Of a stretch of DNA of 64,000 nucleotides, positions 10,276-22,289 are shown piece after piece (position 1 is the stretch's first letter; each line of letters starts with the position of its first letter). The stretch covers positions 372,001 through 436,000 of the forward strand of contig JABYQU010000026.1 in assembly GCA_022264855.1 (NCBI GenBank). Direction: 5' to 3'. The translations under genes and the position numbers were made by a program. The stretch is from Lenzites betulinus (lineage: Eukaryota; Basidiomycota; Agaricomycetes; Polyporales; Polyporaceae). The notes under the pieces are model-generated. The model did no database searches and was not told the origin of the DNA. It worked only from the letters and a program-made list of their open reading frames with translations.

Positions 10276-11998
10276 ATGATCGGTTTTCGCAGCGTGGCCT
10301 TCTACGGCCTCCTCCTACATGTCCTCGCGGTCATCGTCACTGTGAGTGCATACTCTGATTCGAAGTGCGACCACGCCTCTGACACCTTCCACAGACGTCC
10401 GCCAGGTCAACCGCAGGCCTCGTCCAGGCCCCTCAGCTCCAAGAGCTCGACGACGGCCCAGAGTACACCTTGACGATCACGCCCGACGAGGAGTCCCGGA
10501 TCGTCGAGCTCCTCGGGCCGGAATACCTCGAGGTCGGGCTCATCGCCACGATGACCACCGGCCCTGCGCAACACTGCTCTGTCTGCGGCAAGCCGACCGA
10601 GTTCGTCGACTGGTGAGCGACACATTGCTCCTGCGCCTTCCCGGCTAGCGATAGTGCTGACCATCACGCCCACTCTTGAAGGGTGTTCACGGCGCTCGCG
10701 CGTGGAGTCCATTCCCCGGAGTTCATCGTCGAGTCTCTCAAGCTCGGGAACTCGCCGAAGAAACTCGGGCACGACGTCTACTGCTCGCACTGCGGCCACC
10801 TCACCCACTTCCGCGACGTGACTGGTGCGGAGGGCAGTGCGCCGTACATCGCTCTTGCTCCGGTATGTCTTACAGTCGGTCGCGGATACAGGATGGCTCG
10901 CTCATGCATGACACCTTCGCAGCCTTACGACCGCAAGACTCGCACATTTGCTCCTAGCGTATTCGCCAAGCGCGAAGTGGAAGCGATTGAGGTCAGCCAC
11001 ACTGTATTCGCTGCATGTGATGCATTTTGTACTTACCTCCGCTGCTCTAGGTCGTGGATGAGGACGCTAAAGAAGAAGTCTCGCCGCTACCTCCGGTTTG
11101 GAAGACCCTTTGGACGCGTAAGCGCGGTGACGAAGTTGAGGCTGTCGAGGATGCGAGCCCGCTCCCCCCTGTTTGGAAGACTCTCTGGACGCGCAAGCGC
11201 GACGAAGAGGCAGCTGCAGTCTCGGACGCGGCGCCACTGCCTCCCGTCTGGAAAACTCTATGGACCCGCAAACGCGACGACGAGATCAGCGCGCTTCCCC
11301 CTGTTTGGAAGACGCTCTGGACGCGCAAGCGCGGTGACGAGGCAAAGGCAGCCTCCGACGCCGCACCACTTCCTCCCGTATGGAAGACCCTCTGGACGCG
11401 CAAACGTAGCGACGAAGAGATCTCCGGAGGAGTTGTTCCCCTTCCTCCTGTTTGGAAGACTCTCTGGACTCGGAAGCGCGACGAAGACGCGGAGGTCGAC
11501 GCGACGCCACTGCCTCCCGTCTGGAAGACCCTCTGGACCCGCAAACGCGAGGAGGAGGTCAGCCCACTCCCTCCTGTGTGGAAAACGCTCTGGACCCGCA
11601 AACGCGACGAGGATGTAGACGCAGCGTCGGACGTCGCACCTCTTCCTCCTGTGTGGAAGACCCTCTGGACGCGTAAACGTGACGACGCTGGGCTTACTGA
11701 AGCGGCTACACCGCTCCCTCCCGTCTGGAAGACGCTGTGGACGCGAAAACGCGACGAAGAGGTAGACGCAGCGGCGGACGTCGCGCCACTCCCTCCTGTG
11801 TGGAAGACACTATGGACCCGGAAACGGGACGACGAGGCCAGCCCGCTTCCTCCTGTTTGGAAAACCCTGTGGACCCGCAAGCGCGACGAGGAGGAAGCGG
11901 AGGCCTCGGCCGCCGCCCCGCTCCCTCCCGTATGGAAGACACTCTGGACCCGTAAACGCGAGAACAGCCACGAGGACGAGGAGGCGGCGCTGACGTGA
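10276..11998 (+). CDS. Secreted Kex2-processed repeat peptide precursor
   Basis: Five exons, 10276-10341, 10395-10612, 10682-10862, 10923-10991 and 11051-11998, give 493 residues; every junction is GT-AG and in phase. Residues 1-22 (exon 1) form a hydrophobic signal peptide. Residues 26-178 are a unique region with two CxxCG pairs (Cys83/86 and Cys129/132) and a lone Lys-Arg site at 171-172 followed by EVEA. Residues 190-481 hold 13 copies of LPPVWKTLWTRKR separated by acidic spacers of 5-11 residues rich in Asp, Glu and Ala; the tail is 12 residues. Kex2 cleaves after Lys-Arg in the Golgi, so the precursor should release 13 copies of a Trp-rich peptide, as in alpha-factor-like, repellent-like and RiPP precursors. 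No UstYa-type oxidase or other tailoring gene was recognised nearby. The function is unknown; the architecture is clear. Confidence 0.85.
11084..11959 (+). repeat. Thirteen-copy tandem coding repeat
   Basis: Each unit encodes PLPPVWKTLWTRKR (the fourth has Ala for the first Pro). Units are spaced 57-75 nt apart because spacers vary in length. Codons for the invariant residues differ between copies (for example TGGAAGACC, TGGAAAACT and TGGAAAACG), so copies are not recent perfect duplications. Confidence 0.9.
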
Positions 11999-13878
11999 TC
12001 TGCGGGGCGCGGGCAGGTATGATCTTTCCAACCAACGCAGCGGGTTTAGCACTGACTGGAGGTTTTAGTGAGGAAGAGAAACAAACGAATAGCAGCTGAA
12101 TTATGAACATAACGATGTACCTTGTACCAACCTGCAAGCGTCTCACAATGAACAGATCTAGGCGTACTTGCACAATGCAGATCAACCGTCGCGCTCATGC
12201 TCGCTCGCCTCCGACTCCGAGGCGGACGCAATTAATGTGAGTAAACGACTGCTACACTGTTCGGCTCCGGGTTAGCGGGTCATCGCAAGCACTTTCTTCA
12301 CATCATTCTTAGTAGGGTCGCATCGGGGCCGTGAATCTCTTGGCATATGAGTCCACATGTGCCCTATATTGGCAGGTGCTGCCCGTGTGTGCCAGTAGCA
12401 TTGTCGGGAGCGGGGCGGAGCCGTGGTGATATTCATGACGCACGCTCTTCGAATCCAGCTGCACTCCCCTCCCCGTTCGATCAACTAGCCAGGGCTTGAC
12501 ATAGTCCCCGGCGTCGGCAGCTTTAATATGGATACCCATCTCGCGCAGACATCCATACCGCTCTCATGATGGTACTGACATTGATAATGAACTCGGATAC
12601 AACCGTTGCCTACTGTTCCCGTAACGGTGACTGTATGTAAGTCTTCAAATTGATGATGCTAAAAGACCGATCCCTGCGTCTTCTGGTCCAAACTACGGCC
12701 ACCATCCGCACCTCCGCTCACGCATCAATTGCATGTCTCCTCCGTGCGTGAGCTTGCTGCTAACCAATGTACGACCCCAGCAATTAGAGGACCTCTCGAG
12801 TCTACACACCAACGTCCCCCGCAGCCGGGGCGATGCGCCGCACTGGCACGATAATGATACCTGCCCAAGATGATCAACGAGTCCCTGATCTCCCTTCAAA
12901 ATGCGTGCAGTTTGCGGCTGCGAGGCTATTTATGGGTGCGCGTTCATCGACATGTCTTCAGTGGGATGGGCGACGAGGCTCGAGCGGTACCCACGGTGTT
13001 TGTGATGGAAAGCCCTCCTCGAAGTCTACAAACATTCTGACTCTCCTTGACTATGCTACATAGCACCGTTCATAGTCAGCAGCAGTGCAAACGACCGACG
13101 CCGTAACGTTGTTAACGCTAACGCTAATCACGCATGCCACAAACCCATCCCCAAGGAAGGACTGCGGCACTGCAGTCAAATTCTCAGCGCGCTATATCAG
13201 TCACCAGCCGTCGCGAGTGTTATGCCATTGCTATCACGCTGCGGCGGACACGCGTACGCGCGACGAGCAGCACATCACAGATGCCGAACAGCGGGCACCG
13301 TACAGCTGCAACCGTCAGCGACAGCAGCACGACAAGGACGACGGGGACGACGGGGATGACGGGGACGACGCTCCGACGCAAAGCCCTGTCCAAGCATGTA
13401 GCAGTCGCACACTCACTGGTCCCGGTATGCCTCCCCAATCCGTCGGTATCTGGGGACTAAGAACTTAGCCTGCGGGCCTCAGCCCTCAACGTCAGTCAAA
13501 GAAATCCAGGTCCCAGATAAATAGCCCAGCGAGTCCGCCGAGCGCTACAATACAACCGGCCGTGGTAGAAATACACCCACCACGCTGCGCCGCCGTGTGC
13601 TGCCAGCGAACACGTCAATAATGCCATTCATGGGCCCGATCCATCTACACGATATACAGCAAGCCCGGACGAGCGGGGCGGAGGTGCACTTGCGAAAGGC
13701 CGCGCGCGCGCGCGGGGCGGAGCGCGGGGGTGAAGCGAAGCGAAGACGGAGGACGGAAAACGCGAGCGCCGCGAGTGCGCGCGGAGGCGGAGGCGGGGGC
13801 GGGAGGACGAGCACGGGGACGGAGACGAGCGGGAGCAGAAGCACGAATGCAGACTGGATAAACGATAGCGAGAGGAAA
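11999..13878. other. Intergenic, no gene seen
   Basis: 3' flank of the repeat-peptide gene and 3' flank of the convergent surface-protein gene. Only short overlapping frames are present. A GACGACGGG-type minisatellite occupies about 13336-13370 and purine-rich GGAGGCGG sequence about 13780-13830. Confidence 0.5.
13336..13370. repeat. GACGACGGG-type minisatellite
   Basis: About four tandem copies of a nine-base G/A/C unit with small variations. No function is suggested. Confidence 0.6.
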
Positions 13879-15227
13879 CTAGGCGGCTTGCCTGTGGAAC
13901 AAACGGCGCGCGTCAGCACGACGACACGGCGAGGGTATACGAGCCCGGATGGGAGACTTACGCCATTCCACCATACCCCATAGCCGCCCCTGATTCTGCG
14001 AGCTTGCGTTGCCTGAAAGCCTGCACGAGACAAAGAAAAGCGTGAGCGATGCGTAGCCATGTGTATAAAAAGTGCCCTGCACGAACCTTGCGGTACTTGG
14101 TCCGCTCGTATGTAACGAGACCGACCACGATGAGCGCGATGACCGAGATACCTGCGAACACACCCAGACCGATCGGGAGCACGGAGAGCTTCGTGCCCGG
14201 GAGCTGGAACGACGCGGCCGGGCTCGACGACGCCGTGTCCGCAGCCGAGGTCGCAGAGGTCGGGGTGTTCGCAGCGTCGCCGACGGCGGTCCCAGTACCC
14301 GACGGGGTGGCCGTCGCGCTCGCGCTCGCACTGGCCGCGGTCTCCGTCGCGACTGCCGACTGGTCAACTGAGGAGAATCCCTGCACGCAAGAAAAAGTGT
14401 GCTCAGATTAGCGTCCGGGCGTACACGGAGCGGTGTGGGTGAGAACGCACCCCTGCGGACACAGCGGCTCCTCCAGTTCCAGCCGTAGCGGTAGCCTGGG
14501 TGGAGTCGCTTGCGCTGGTAGCAGTAGCAGCAGCGGAGTCAGTCGCGCCAGTGGACAGGGCCGAGCCTGGGATCTCGGACGCGCCCTGGGAACCACGACG
14601 AGAGGTAAGCCGAGGGAGAACAGTCGTGCGAAGGGTAGATACGCACATTCACACCAATGGCTCCGGTGGACGCTGCAGTTGCAGCAGCGGACGAGGCCCC
14701 GTCAGTCGCGGTCGCTAGGGAGGGCCGTAAGCTTCCAGGCTATCGCGAAATGCCTAGGCGCCGGGCGTACCTGATGCAGAGGCATCTGTTTGCGAAGCAG
14801 CGGCGCTGTCTGTCGAGCTCGCGCTGGACGCGGAGTCGGAGGAGCCCGAGTCTGAGCCAGAAGCGTTGTTGCCGCTGCTGGTCATGGACAAGCTGCACGA
14901 CTTGGTCTCGCGCACGAGGGGCTCCCCATTGTCTCCGCTGATCGGCGTAAGCGTGATTGTGCACGTCTGCAGCATGGGGCCCACGGCGCTGCACGTTCGA
15001 ATATTAACCACTGGCGACAGGAACTGGGCAAAGGGGTCAGGAACTCACGTCTGGATCGTGTTGGTGGTCTGAACGGTGGTCGGTTGCGAGAGGTTCTCAT
15101 CGTCGCGAGCAAGGCGCACGGAGGTGTTCACGGAGCGCTTTTCGGTGGCCAGCGGGGCAGCATGGACGACACCGAGGAAGAGGAGGAAAAGGACGGCGGT
15201 TACAGACTTTGAGGAGAGACCAAGCAT
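13879..15227 (-). CDS. Single-pass Ser/Thr/Ala-rich surface protein (Mid2-like architecture)
   Basis: Seven exons on the minus strand (15227-15049, 14988-14771, 14714-14653, 14585-14451, 14380-14087, 14020-13962, 13891-13879) give 319 residues. Residues 1-23 are a signal peptide ending VVHAAP. The ectodomain has a small Cys-containing part (TCTITLTPISGDN, residues about 60-100) followed by a long Ser/Thr/Ala-rich, presumably O-mannosylated stalk. A transmembrane helix lies at about 264-287, followed by a basic stop-transfer YERTKYRK and a short cytoplasmic tail. The last coding exon is only 13 nt; its donor GTAAGT and acceptor TTCCACAG are strong, and ignoring them would end the protein three residues earlier. 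The layout resembles fungal wall-stress sensors and related membrane-anchored wall proteins, but there is no sequence proof of that role. Confidence 0.7.
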
Positions 15228-16381
15228 GATTGCAAGCAAGGATGGGTAGCGAGCAGAAGAGTGTGTACAGAGGCGAATCTTGCGGAAGCCGGCTCCCTGA
15301 GGTGGTCGACGACACGTACAACGGCGACGAGGTGGAAGAGAAGGAATGTGAAGGCCCCCAGGGCAGACAAGCAGCGAGACCCGACGGAGGACGAGGGGAA
15401 AAGGGAAAGGTGGAGGCGGAACAATCGCACGCTCGTCCGTGGCTTTGGCTACCGCTGAACCGGTCCAGGCGCGTCCACGCGTTCGCTCTCCGCTGACGCC
15501 CTGATCAGCGGAGTGCAAACGGTGGTCATCGGGGCGCAAACACCGGCTATCGGGGTGCAAACAAGACTATGCCGGGGCGCGGCTCGCAACAATCACGGTG
15601 TGGCAACGCGCATTCCAGACTGACACCGCTCTCTTGACTCCGATCATCGACCTCCGTGTCCCAGGCCCTGCTACCTGGTAACCACATCGCTCTCCCCGTC
15701 GCGGCCCTCCTCTCCGCAGCAGCGCAGATCTGGGACAATCACGCCTCTAATGGCGCTCCCGCCTCTGCGACGTCCGCGTCGACGTCGTAACGGTGCGAAC
15801 ATGGATGCAATACCGTACTGACAGTCTGAACAGCGTGTCTACACTCGACGCGACAGTGTGACACCTCCCAGACTTGAGTCCGACTCTGAGTCGCACCGTC
15901 CTAGGCCAGTAATGATGGACGCCTTGATGTCGAAGGACAGCACCCAAAGGCGAAATCGTGGCTTTCCAGGATAGCCATCACGAAGACGGTGCACCTATTT
16001 TTTGCAGAAAGGTGATTAAGACGAAGGCGATGTACACACTGCCCGGGCGCCCGTGAACGTGTAGGCACTACACAGTGAACATGTATGGCTTTGGCGAGGG
16101 AATGAGCTTGCTAATGAAAGGTGGATATGTCATACCGCGGCCGGGCGTTTCAGTGGCCATGGGTACATTACTACATACCGATGCGCGGGGGCCCCACACC
16201 GCAGCAAGGCGTGCGTATTTAATTGCCTTGACACTGTTGAGGATGTAATCCTTTGCATTGAAGGACTCAAGGTGCACTTGAAAGATTACATTCTTGCTCG
16301 AGACGCGATCCTGTGCGTTGGTACAACATGTACCACGGACCTCCGCCCACCTCCAACTTGAACACACCGTTCACAGGTGTG
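15228..16381. other. Intergenic, promoter of surface protein, no gene seen
   Basis: It lies between the start of the surface-protein gene and the 3' end of the P5B ATPase gene. Short frames only, with no homology recognised. Confidence 0.5.
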
Positions 16382-19300
16382 TCACCGCATCCCACCCTCG
16401 ACAGCCTTGTACAGCTTCCCATCCCTTACCCGGTGCTGCCGCCGCAGCTCGAGTACCCACCCGATAACGCGCGCGACCGCCTGCGTGCCCCACTGCTCGA
16501 ACGCGAGCGACGCCAGCACGTTCAGCACGACCGCAAGCAGCAGCGTGCCGCGCGCGAGCCCCGGGAGCGCCATCAGCTCCAGCACACTCGCAATGGCCGC
16601 GGGCGGCTGCAGCAGCACGACAAGGTTGAACGCGGTGAGACACGCCATCGACAGCATGAACCACCCTGCCACATATGTCAGCCAGCGCTCGCACCCGTGT
16701 ACATCGTGGGACACAGCCCGGGGGTGCATTACACGCACCGTTCGTCCACATCTGCTTCCTGAACGGCGGCCCGATGCTGAAAACGGCGGCGACGAGGATG
16801 TACTGGAAGCACGACACGAGGAAGAGCGCCGAGTTCTCGAAGTTCGTCGACTCCAACTTGTCGTCGTCCGCCCCGGGGTCCTTCTCCGCCGGGGGCGTGT
16901 ACCTGTGTCGTGTCGAATTCATGTCGCACGTCAGCGTCAAGACCCGCCATCCCTGCCACGGCGCACTCACCAGGGCTGTGCGCGCACCCAGAAGAACGCC
17001 CAGAACTGCACGGCAGACGTGACGACGATCTGCCCGACGAGGCTCGCGAGCACCTTCTTCGACACCAGGCTCGCCGTCGGGCGCTTCGGGTGTATGCGCG
17101 GAAACGGCAGCGTGCGCCCCACTGCAAACAACCGCCAGCCAGGCATCATTCAGCAACTATACGCGCCCGAAGAGGAAACGCGTCGCAGCTCACTGGTGAC
17201 CGCAATGGGAATGATGATGAACAGATCAATGTACAGGAACTGGGTGATTTCGATGCGTGGTGAGCTCAGAGCGCACGAGCCAAGATTTGATCGACGGGAG
17301 CGCACCTGGAAGTCGCCCAGCGATGACGCAAACGAGTACAGCAGCGTAATGGTCGTGAACTGGATGAGCGAATACAACGCCCTGATCCACGGCACGTATG
17401 CATGCATTAATCAGTCAAGTGCACTCTCTGGGGATTCGCGCTGTTCGCAGCAGCGGCACTCACATGTACTTGAAACAGCTGAAGCTCGTCACGAGCGCTG
17501 CGCGGCCCTCCTTGATGACTTCTAGTACGCAGCTGATGTCCGGGGTACGGCTCGTGAACGGCGCCGCGACGGACGCCTCCGCCTCGGACAGCGAGAGGCC
17601 GACATCGGCCGCCTTGAGCGCCGCACAGTCGTTCGCGCCGTCGCCGCACATGAGCACGGTGTATCCGAGGCCCTGCAGGCGCTCCACGACCTCGTTCTTC
17701 TCATCTGGGGACATGCGCGCGTAGATCTGCGTCTTCACGAGCATCTAGGGAGGGCGATCACGACGCGTCAGTTTCCAGCGAGGCTCAGCGTGTTTGTGCA
17801 CGCACCCTCTGCATTGTCTCTAGTGGTGCGTGGTTCATGATCCAGCGGAAGACGTCGCCGGTGACCGCCAGCGTGTAATCGTGCGTCTCCAGTTCCTCGA
17901 GTTCGACCAGGCGCTGTGCCGGGGGGGCAGACGGCTTCAGGCTGTAGTCGTCCAGCGTCCACGTCGGCTCCTCCATGCTCGCCCACTCCAGCTTTGAAAG
18001 CGGGGACGACGCATTGCCTATGGCACGTTTACATTCAGCATGTACTGATAATTAATGAACGCCGAATGAGACTCACCGCGAATGAACGTCGGCGCGAAGA
18101 CGTGCGCGGCAGGGTTGATGAGCCCGCACTCGCGCGCGACGCTGACGGCCGTGAGCGGGTTGTCGCCTGTGATCATGCGGCACGCGAAGTGCGCCGCGCG
18201 CAGCGTCTGGATCGCGGGCGTCGTCCCGGGCTTGAGCTTGTTCTCGAAGATGATCAGCCCGAGGAACTGCAGGTTCGACTCTGCTTGCTCGCTGGGCACG
18301 GGTTCGGGTAAGCCGTTGTGCGAGGACAGGAAGATGAGACGGCGTACCGTTTGAGCTTTTGTGCTTTGAGCCAGGAGAGGCCTTCGATGCTCTTGCCAGC
18401 CATGGCGATCACGCGGTATCCTCGCTTCGTGTAGTACGACAGCAGGTCGTCGTAGTCCGAAGGGACTATCGTACTCGATCAGGATGCTAGAATCGTACCA
18501 GCGACACTGAAGACTCACAGCTGCTCTTGTCGCATATCTCGGCCATGACCTCGGGTGCGCCCTTAACGTAGATCTCCATGCTCGTGCTCTTCAGCCGCTT
18601 GACGATGACGCTCATCCGCCGCAGGGCGGACACGAACTCGAACGTGCGGATGACGCCCAACTCGAGGAAGTGGGCATGCTAATGCGGCAGAACCGGGTCA
18701 CCGGTGTGTCACAGCGAGCTTCCTGCAATCTTGCTCACCTTGCCTGCGCCCTTGAGCGCGTCCTCGATACGGAATTGCGCACTGCCCGGGGGCCGCACGA
18801 CGGTCTGAACGAGCGCCGCAGGTCGATCGCCGACCGCCTTATTCTTCACCACGCCTGCGCCAGCCACAGTGCCCTCCTCGAGCGTCCACTTCGTGAACTC
18901 AAACATCTTCACATCAAGCGGATCCCCAATAACCTCCCCGCCGACCATCTTCAGCGAGTGGCACGTCGCGAGCGCATACAGGAAGTTCGCGCGCTCCCTG
19001 CCCGCGGGCGCCGGCAGGTCATGCACGTCCGCGAGGAGCTCGCCGAAGCGCGCGGTGTTGCGCTCGGGCGCGCGCACGCCGAGGATGTCGAGCCCGTCCT
19101 CGGTGAGCGTGCCCGTCTTGTCGAAGCAGCAGACGTTGATCTGGCCCGCGACGTTCACGCGGCTCGGGGAGATGCAGAAGATGCCGTTCTTGCGCAGGCG
19201 CGAGATCGCGAAGCTCGTCCCGATCGAGAGCGTCGCGGGGAGCGCGGGCGGGACGACGACCGTGATCAGGTCCAGTGCGCGTAGGAGGATGGTGTGCCAG

Positions 19301-21773
19301 CGGACCTGAAGAAGTGTTAGGCAGGCTTGCGGAAGGAGGGATGGAGGAGCTTACACCGAGTCTGACGAACTGCACCGCGCTGGCACAGAACCCGAGACCT
19401 GCGACGCCCGCAAGGACGGCGATGAACCGTATTGAGTCCCGGTAGAACTTGAACCCGGTAGGCTTCGGGAAGAGCATGGACCGCACCAGTGCACCCTTCG
19501 TCGTGTAGAAGCCTGAACCCACGCATTATGCTCTACGCCCTCGATAAATGACCACTATGACCCACCTGTGCGGACGACGAGACCGAGTGCGGGAGTGTTT
19601 TGGCTACCATCCAGAGCCGTTGCACCTCGTATGCGCACTACGCGCGTTCCTGCGTACAAGAAGCTTTTTGCTGTTTCACCTGCGACGTCCGTGCTGGTTT
19701 TCCATTTCGCGAGGTCCTCACTCTTGATGGGAACTTTGCTAACCGGCACACTCTCTCCAGTAAGCATACTCTCATTCACGATCGCGTCGCCCGCAAGAAG
19801 GAACATGTCCGCAGGGAGCGTGGCGAGCGGCGGGTCGATCAGGTCAACAACGTCCCCAGTAACAAGGTCGGAGGAGTCGCACTCGGACCCTGAGCGTTTG
19901 TAAGTTTCCACTGGGATAGGGCATACGAAGTTGTGGACGTACATGACCCATCACGATACACTCGCACCTTACAGATGAATTTGGACATCTCTCGCATACG
20001 AGCAATAGTCTACGTGATATCCTTTTGAGCGTACCATCTTTTGTAGTAGTTGAGTCAGGCCTACCTGCTTCGTCTCGACTAGAGTTGTGGTGATACTGAT
20101 CACAGAGATGAGAGCGATACAGAACGCATAGTAGTAGTAGTCATCGAGTGACCACAGGATGATGCTGGCAATTTGGAAGACGTAGAACGGATGGATGATC
20201 TGCCCGGGTCAAAAATTCAGCGCTGTTATACACGGGGAGTAAGGGTGGAGGATTGACCTCGTCGATTAACAAAGATGTTGTAGATTTGCCTTCAATATCT
20301 ATCATATTGGGACCAAAAAGTGTTGTTCGCTGGACCTGGACATCTTTTCGGAGGCCGTTCTGCACGCTCCCGACGCCAGACCACGACAAGTCTCTCCAGT
20401 CACTAGGGCGCTGAAAATGAGCATCGCTCTGTCAAGTTCTGGGATGGATTGCTGACCTGACGAGGGTAAACAAGCCCGTGCGTGGGTCCAAAGCGAAGCG
20501 GTTATAGCGATAATCTACATAAGTTACTGTACCGAGGGGGTTGCTGCCGATCCGCCCTGCTCTTGCTGCTGGCAGCAACTGCGTAGGATCCGGCGGGGTG
20601 GAGATAACCGTTGAGACAGGATATGGGTAGGGTATTCGGCTTATCGGAAATAGTGCGATATCTCTGTATGCAGTCTCTAGGGCTCTGAGTACATTTTGAG
20701 GTAAGTAGGCGAATATTGATATTGCCTACCTCAATGACAACAAACCCGACGTGCATGTCCACGAATGCGCGCTCGCGAGTGACCCAGCGCAGCCATAGCT
20801 GTGGGAACCAACGCCCCAGAAGCCCCAAGATACCGCAGGTGAGTACGCAGCAAGTCCACCAGAGCCATTGCCGCCAAGGTATGGGTTCGTAGCCAACCAT
20901 TCGAATATGTGCGTCCTCGTCGGCAACATACAGAGTTTGTCGACTGGGCGGACCAGGAGGTGGTGGAGACAAGTTCTCTAGCTCGCCCATCTCTATGCGT
21001 GCCTCAGAGCCGAATATAGGGTCTCCAGATAGTAGTGGCAGAGCACGGCTAGGGGAGGGCGGCAGCGAGCCATAGTCCATCTCGCTGCCAGACGGAGCAA
21101 TGCTTGCGATATCGGTCTCCTCTTCGGAGTCATCTTCGTTGGAGGTGTACCCCCACCTCTCATCCCCAGAGTCGTCCGTGTCGACCGCATAGTCTGAGCT
21201 AGCGTCCGACCGCCTGCTGCTGTGTCTTCGAAGGAGCCGCGACCGCGATGCCCGGCTGGACATGGAGGCGCGGCGGCTCCGCGGTGGTGTTTCTGTTACC
21301 ACGGGGGCTCGACCAAACATACTCGCTATGTTGTCAAAGACATTGCCTCGGGTCGCGTGCGGCGACTCCGAGTGCTTGCGGCCGCGTGCAGGTCTTCCGC
21401 GGTTGTCGCCTTCGTCTCCAGATGCATCCGACTGTTCGTCTTCTGCCCCGGTTGCGTCCGCTACGCTGTCTCGACTCATTCGCCTGCTTCGTGGCTGTCC
21501 ATCCCGACTCACGCTATCCCCACTTGGACGTCGGCTGCGGGAGGCCCGCGAAAATCCGCTGCTGCGCTTACCGTGGTCCTGCAAAGACATGCGCGAGACG
21601 CTGCTTGGGTTCACGGAATGGCCAGGACCGTCGAACATATTATCGCCGTCATCTCCATAGCGTGAATCGCGGCGCGCTCTGCTGGCGGACGCGACAGCTT
21701 GCTGTATGTCGATGGCGGAGGCGCCCTCGGTGTAATCGTAGACGTCCCCAGACGAGGACGAAGAAGCAGCCAT
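16382..21773 (-). CDS. YPK9: P5B-type ATPase (Ypk9/ATP13A2 family)
   Basis: Eighteen exons: 21773-20730, 20674-20462, 20410-20258, 20199-20065, 20009-19943, 19910-19566, 19512-19355, 19305-18739, 18678-18519, 18465-18348, 18291-18077, 18017-17806, 17744-17464, 17381-17306, 17239-17194, 17121-16971, 16902-16739 and 16665-16382. They sum to 1462 residues, close to yeast Ypk9. The first ~290 residues are Ser/Arg-rich and probably disordered. P-type landmarks are in order: actuator TGES at 588-591, membrane motif PPALP at 724-728 (the P5B signature; P5A has a Glu), phosphorylated Asp767 in [13 protein letters not shown], and GDGANDC with Asp1164/Asp1168. Several membrane helices follow to the C-terminus. 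Family members are vacuolar/lysosomal polyamine and metal-tolerance pumps. The exon 5/6 junction implies a 32-nt intron and is the least certain. Confidence 0.9.
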
Positions 21774-22289
21774 GTCGGCGAGAGCGGTGTGCTAATCAAC
21801 AAAGCGTGCACGCGTGCATGACAAGGATAATAGAGCGAGAGAGAACAGAGCAGATCAGCCGACGTGTTTGTGGTGGTGGTGGAGAAAAGCAGGACTTTGT
21901 ACGCGCAGAACGCCGGCGGGAGTCCGGAACCGCGATCGAGGGGCGCTTGTATGACTTGCTCAAAAGTTCTCGACTCAATTGATTTGCCACAGTACAACAT
22001 GTCATTTTCCAGCAGAGGCAGAGCCAGCCAAATAAAGTGATAAAATACGAGTCCGTGGTTGAAGTAAGCGGTGAAGAGCTACAGCACATGAGGCATTCCG
22101 ATATACCCGTCTTCAACATATCGAGTCCCACTTACTGATAGAATTCTTGTAAGCGGTGAGCATAGCGGTGACGGACAAATGAACCAAGTAAGTAAGATAG
22201 AGAGGTTGCTAGTGGTAGTGGTGAGATTAGCAATCCAACTACTGTACATCGTCCAGGGAAAAAAAGAGTACGAGAGAGCGGCTCCAGAA
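21774..22289. other. Promoter of P5B ATPase gene
   Basis: Spacer between two genes on the same (minus) strand: 3' end of BOS1 and 5' end of the ATPase. It has a GTGGTGGTGG stretch near 21873; no gene is seen. Confidence 0.5.

Noticed and set aside
11286..11676. Other-frame plus and minus ORFs within the repeat array
   Set aside because: Repetitive composition keeps several frames open; none connects to an upstream exon.
11047..11880. 277-codon antisense frame over the peptide repeats
   Set aside because: It is a shadow of the tandem repeat; the plus frame has signal peptide, spliced upstream exons and Kex2 sites.
10276..15227. A complete RiPP cluster around the repeat precursor
   Set aside because: No UstYa-type oxidase, methyltransferase, tyrosinase, peptidase or transporter gene was recognised next to it; the neighbours are an F-box relic and a surface protein.
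16371..17525. Overlapping plus- and minus-strand frames of 261 and 382 codons
   Set aside because: They cover the 3' exons of the P5B ATPase in the wrong frame or strand; the spliced ATPase model explains the region with conserved motifs.
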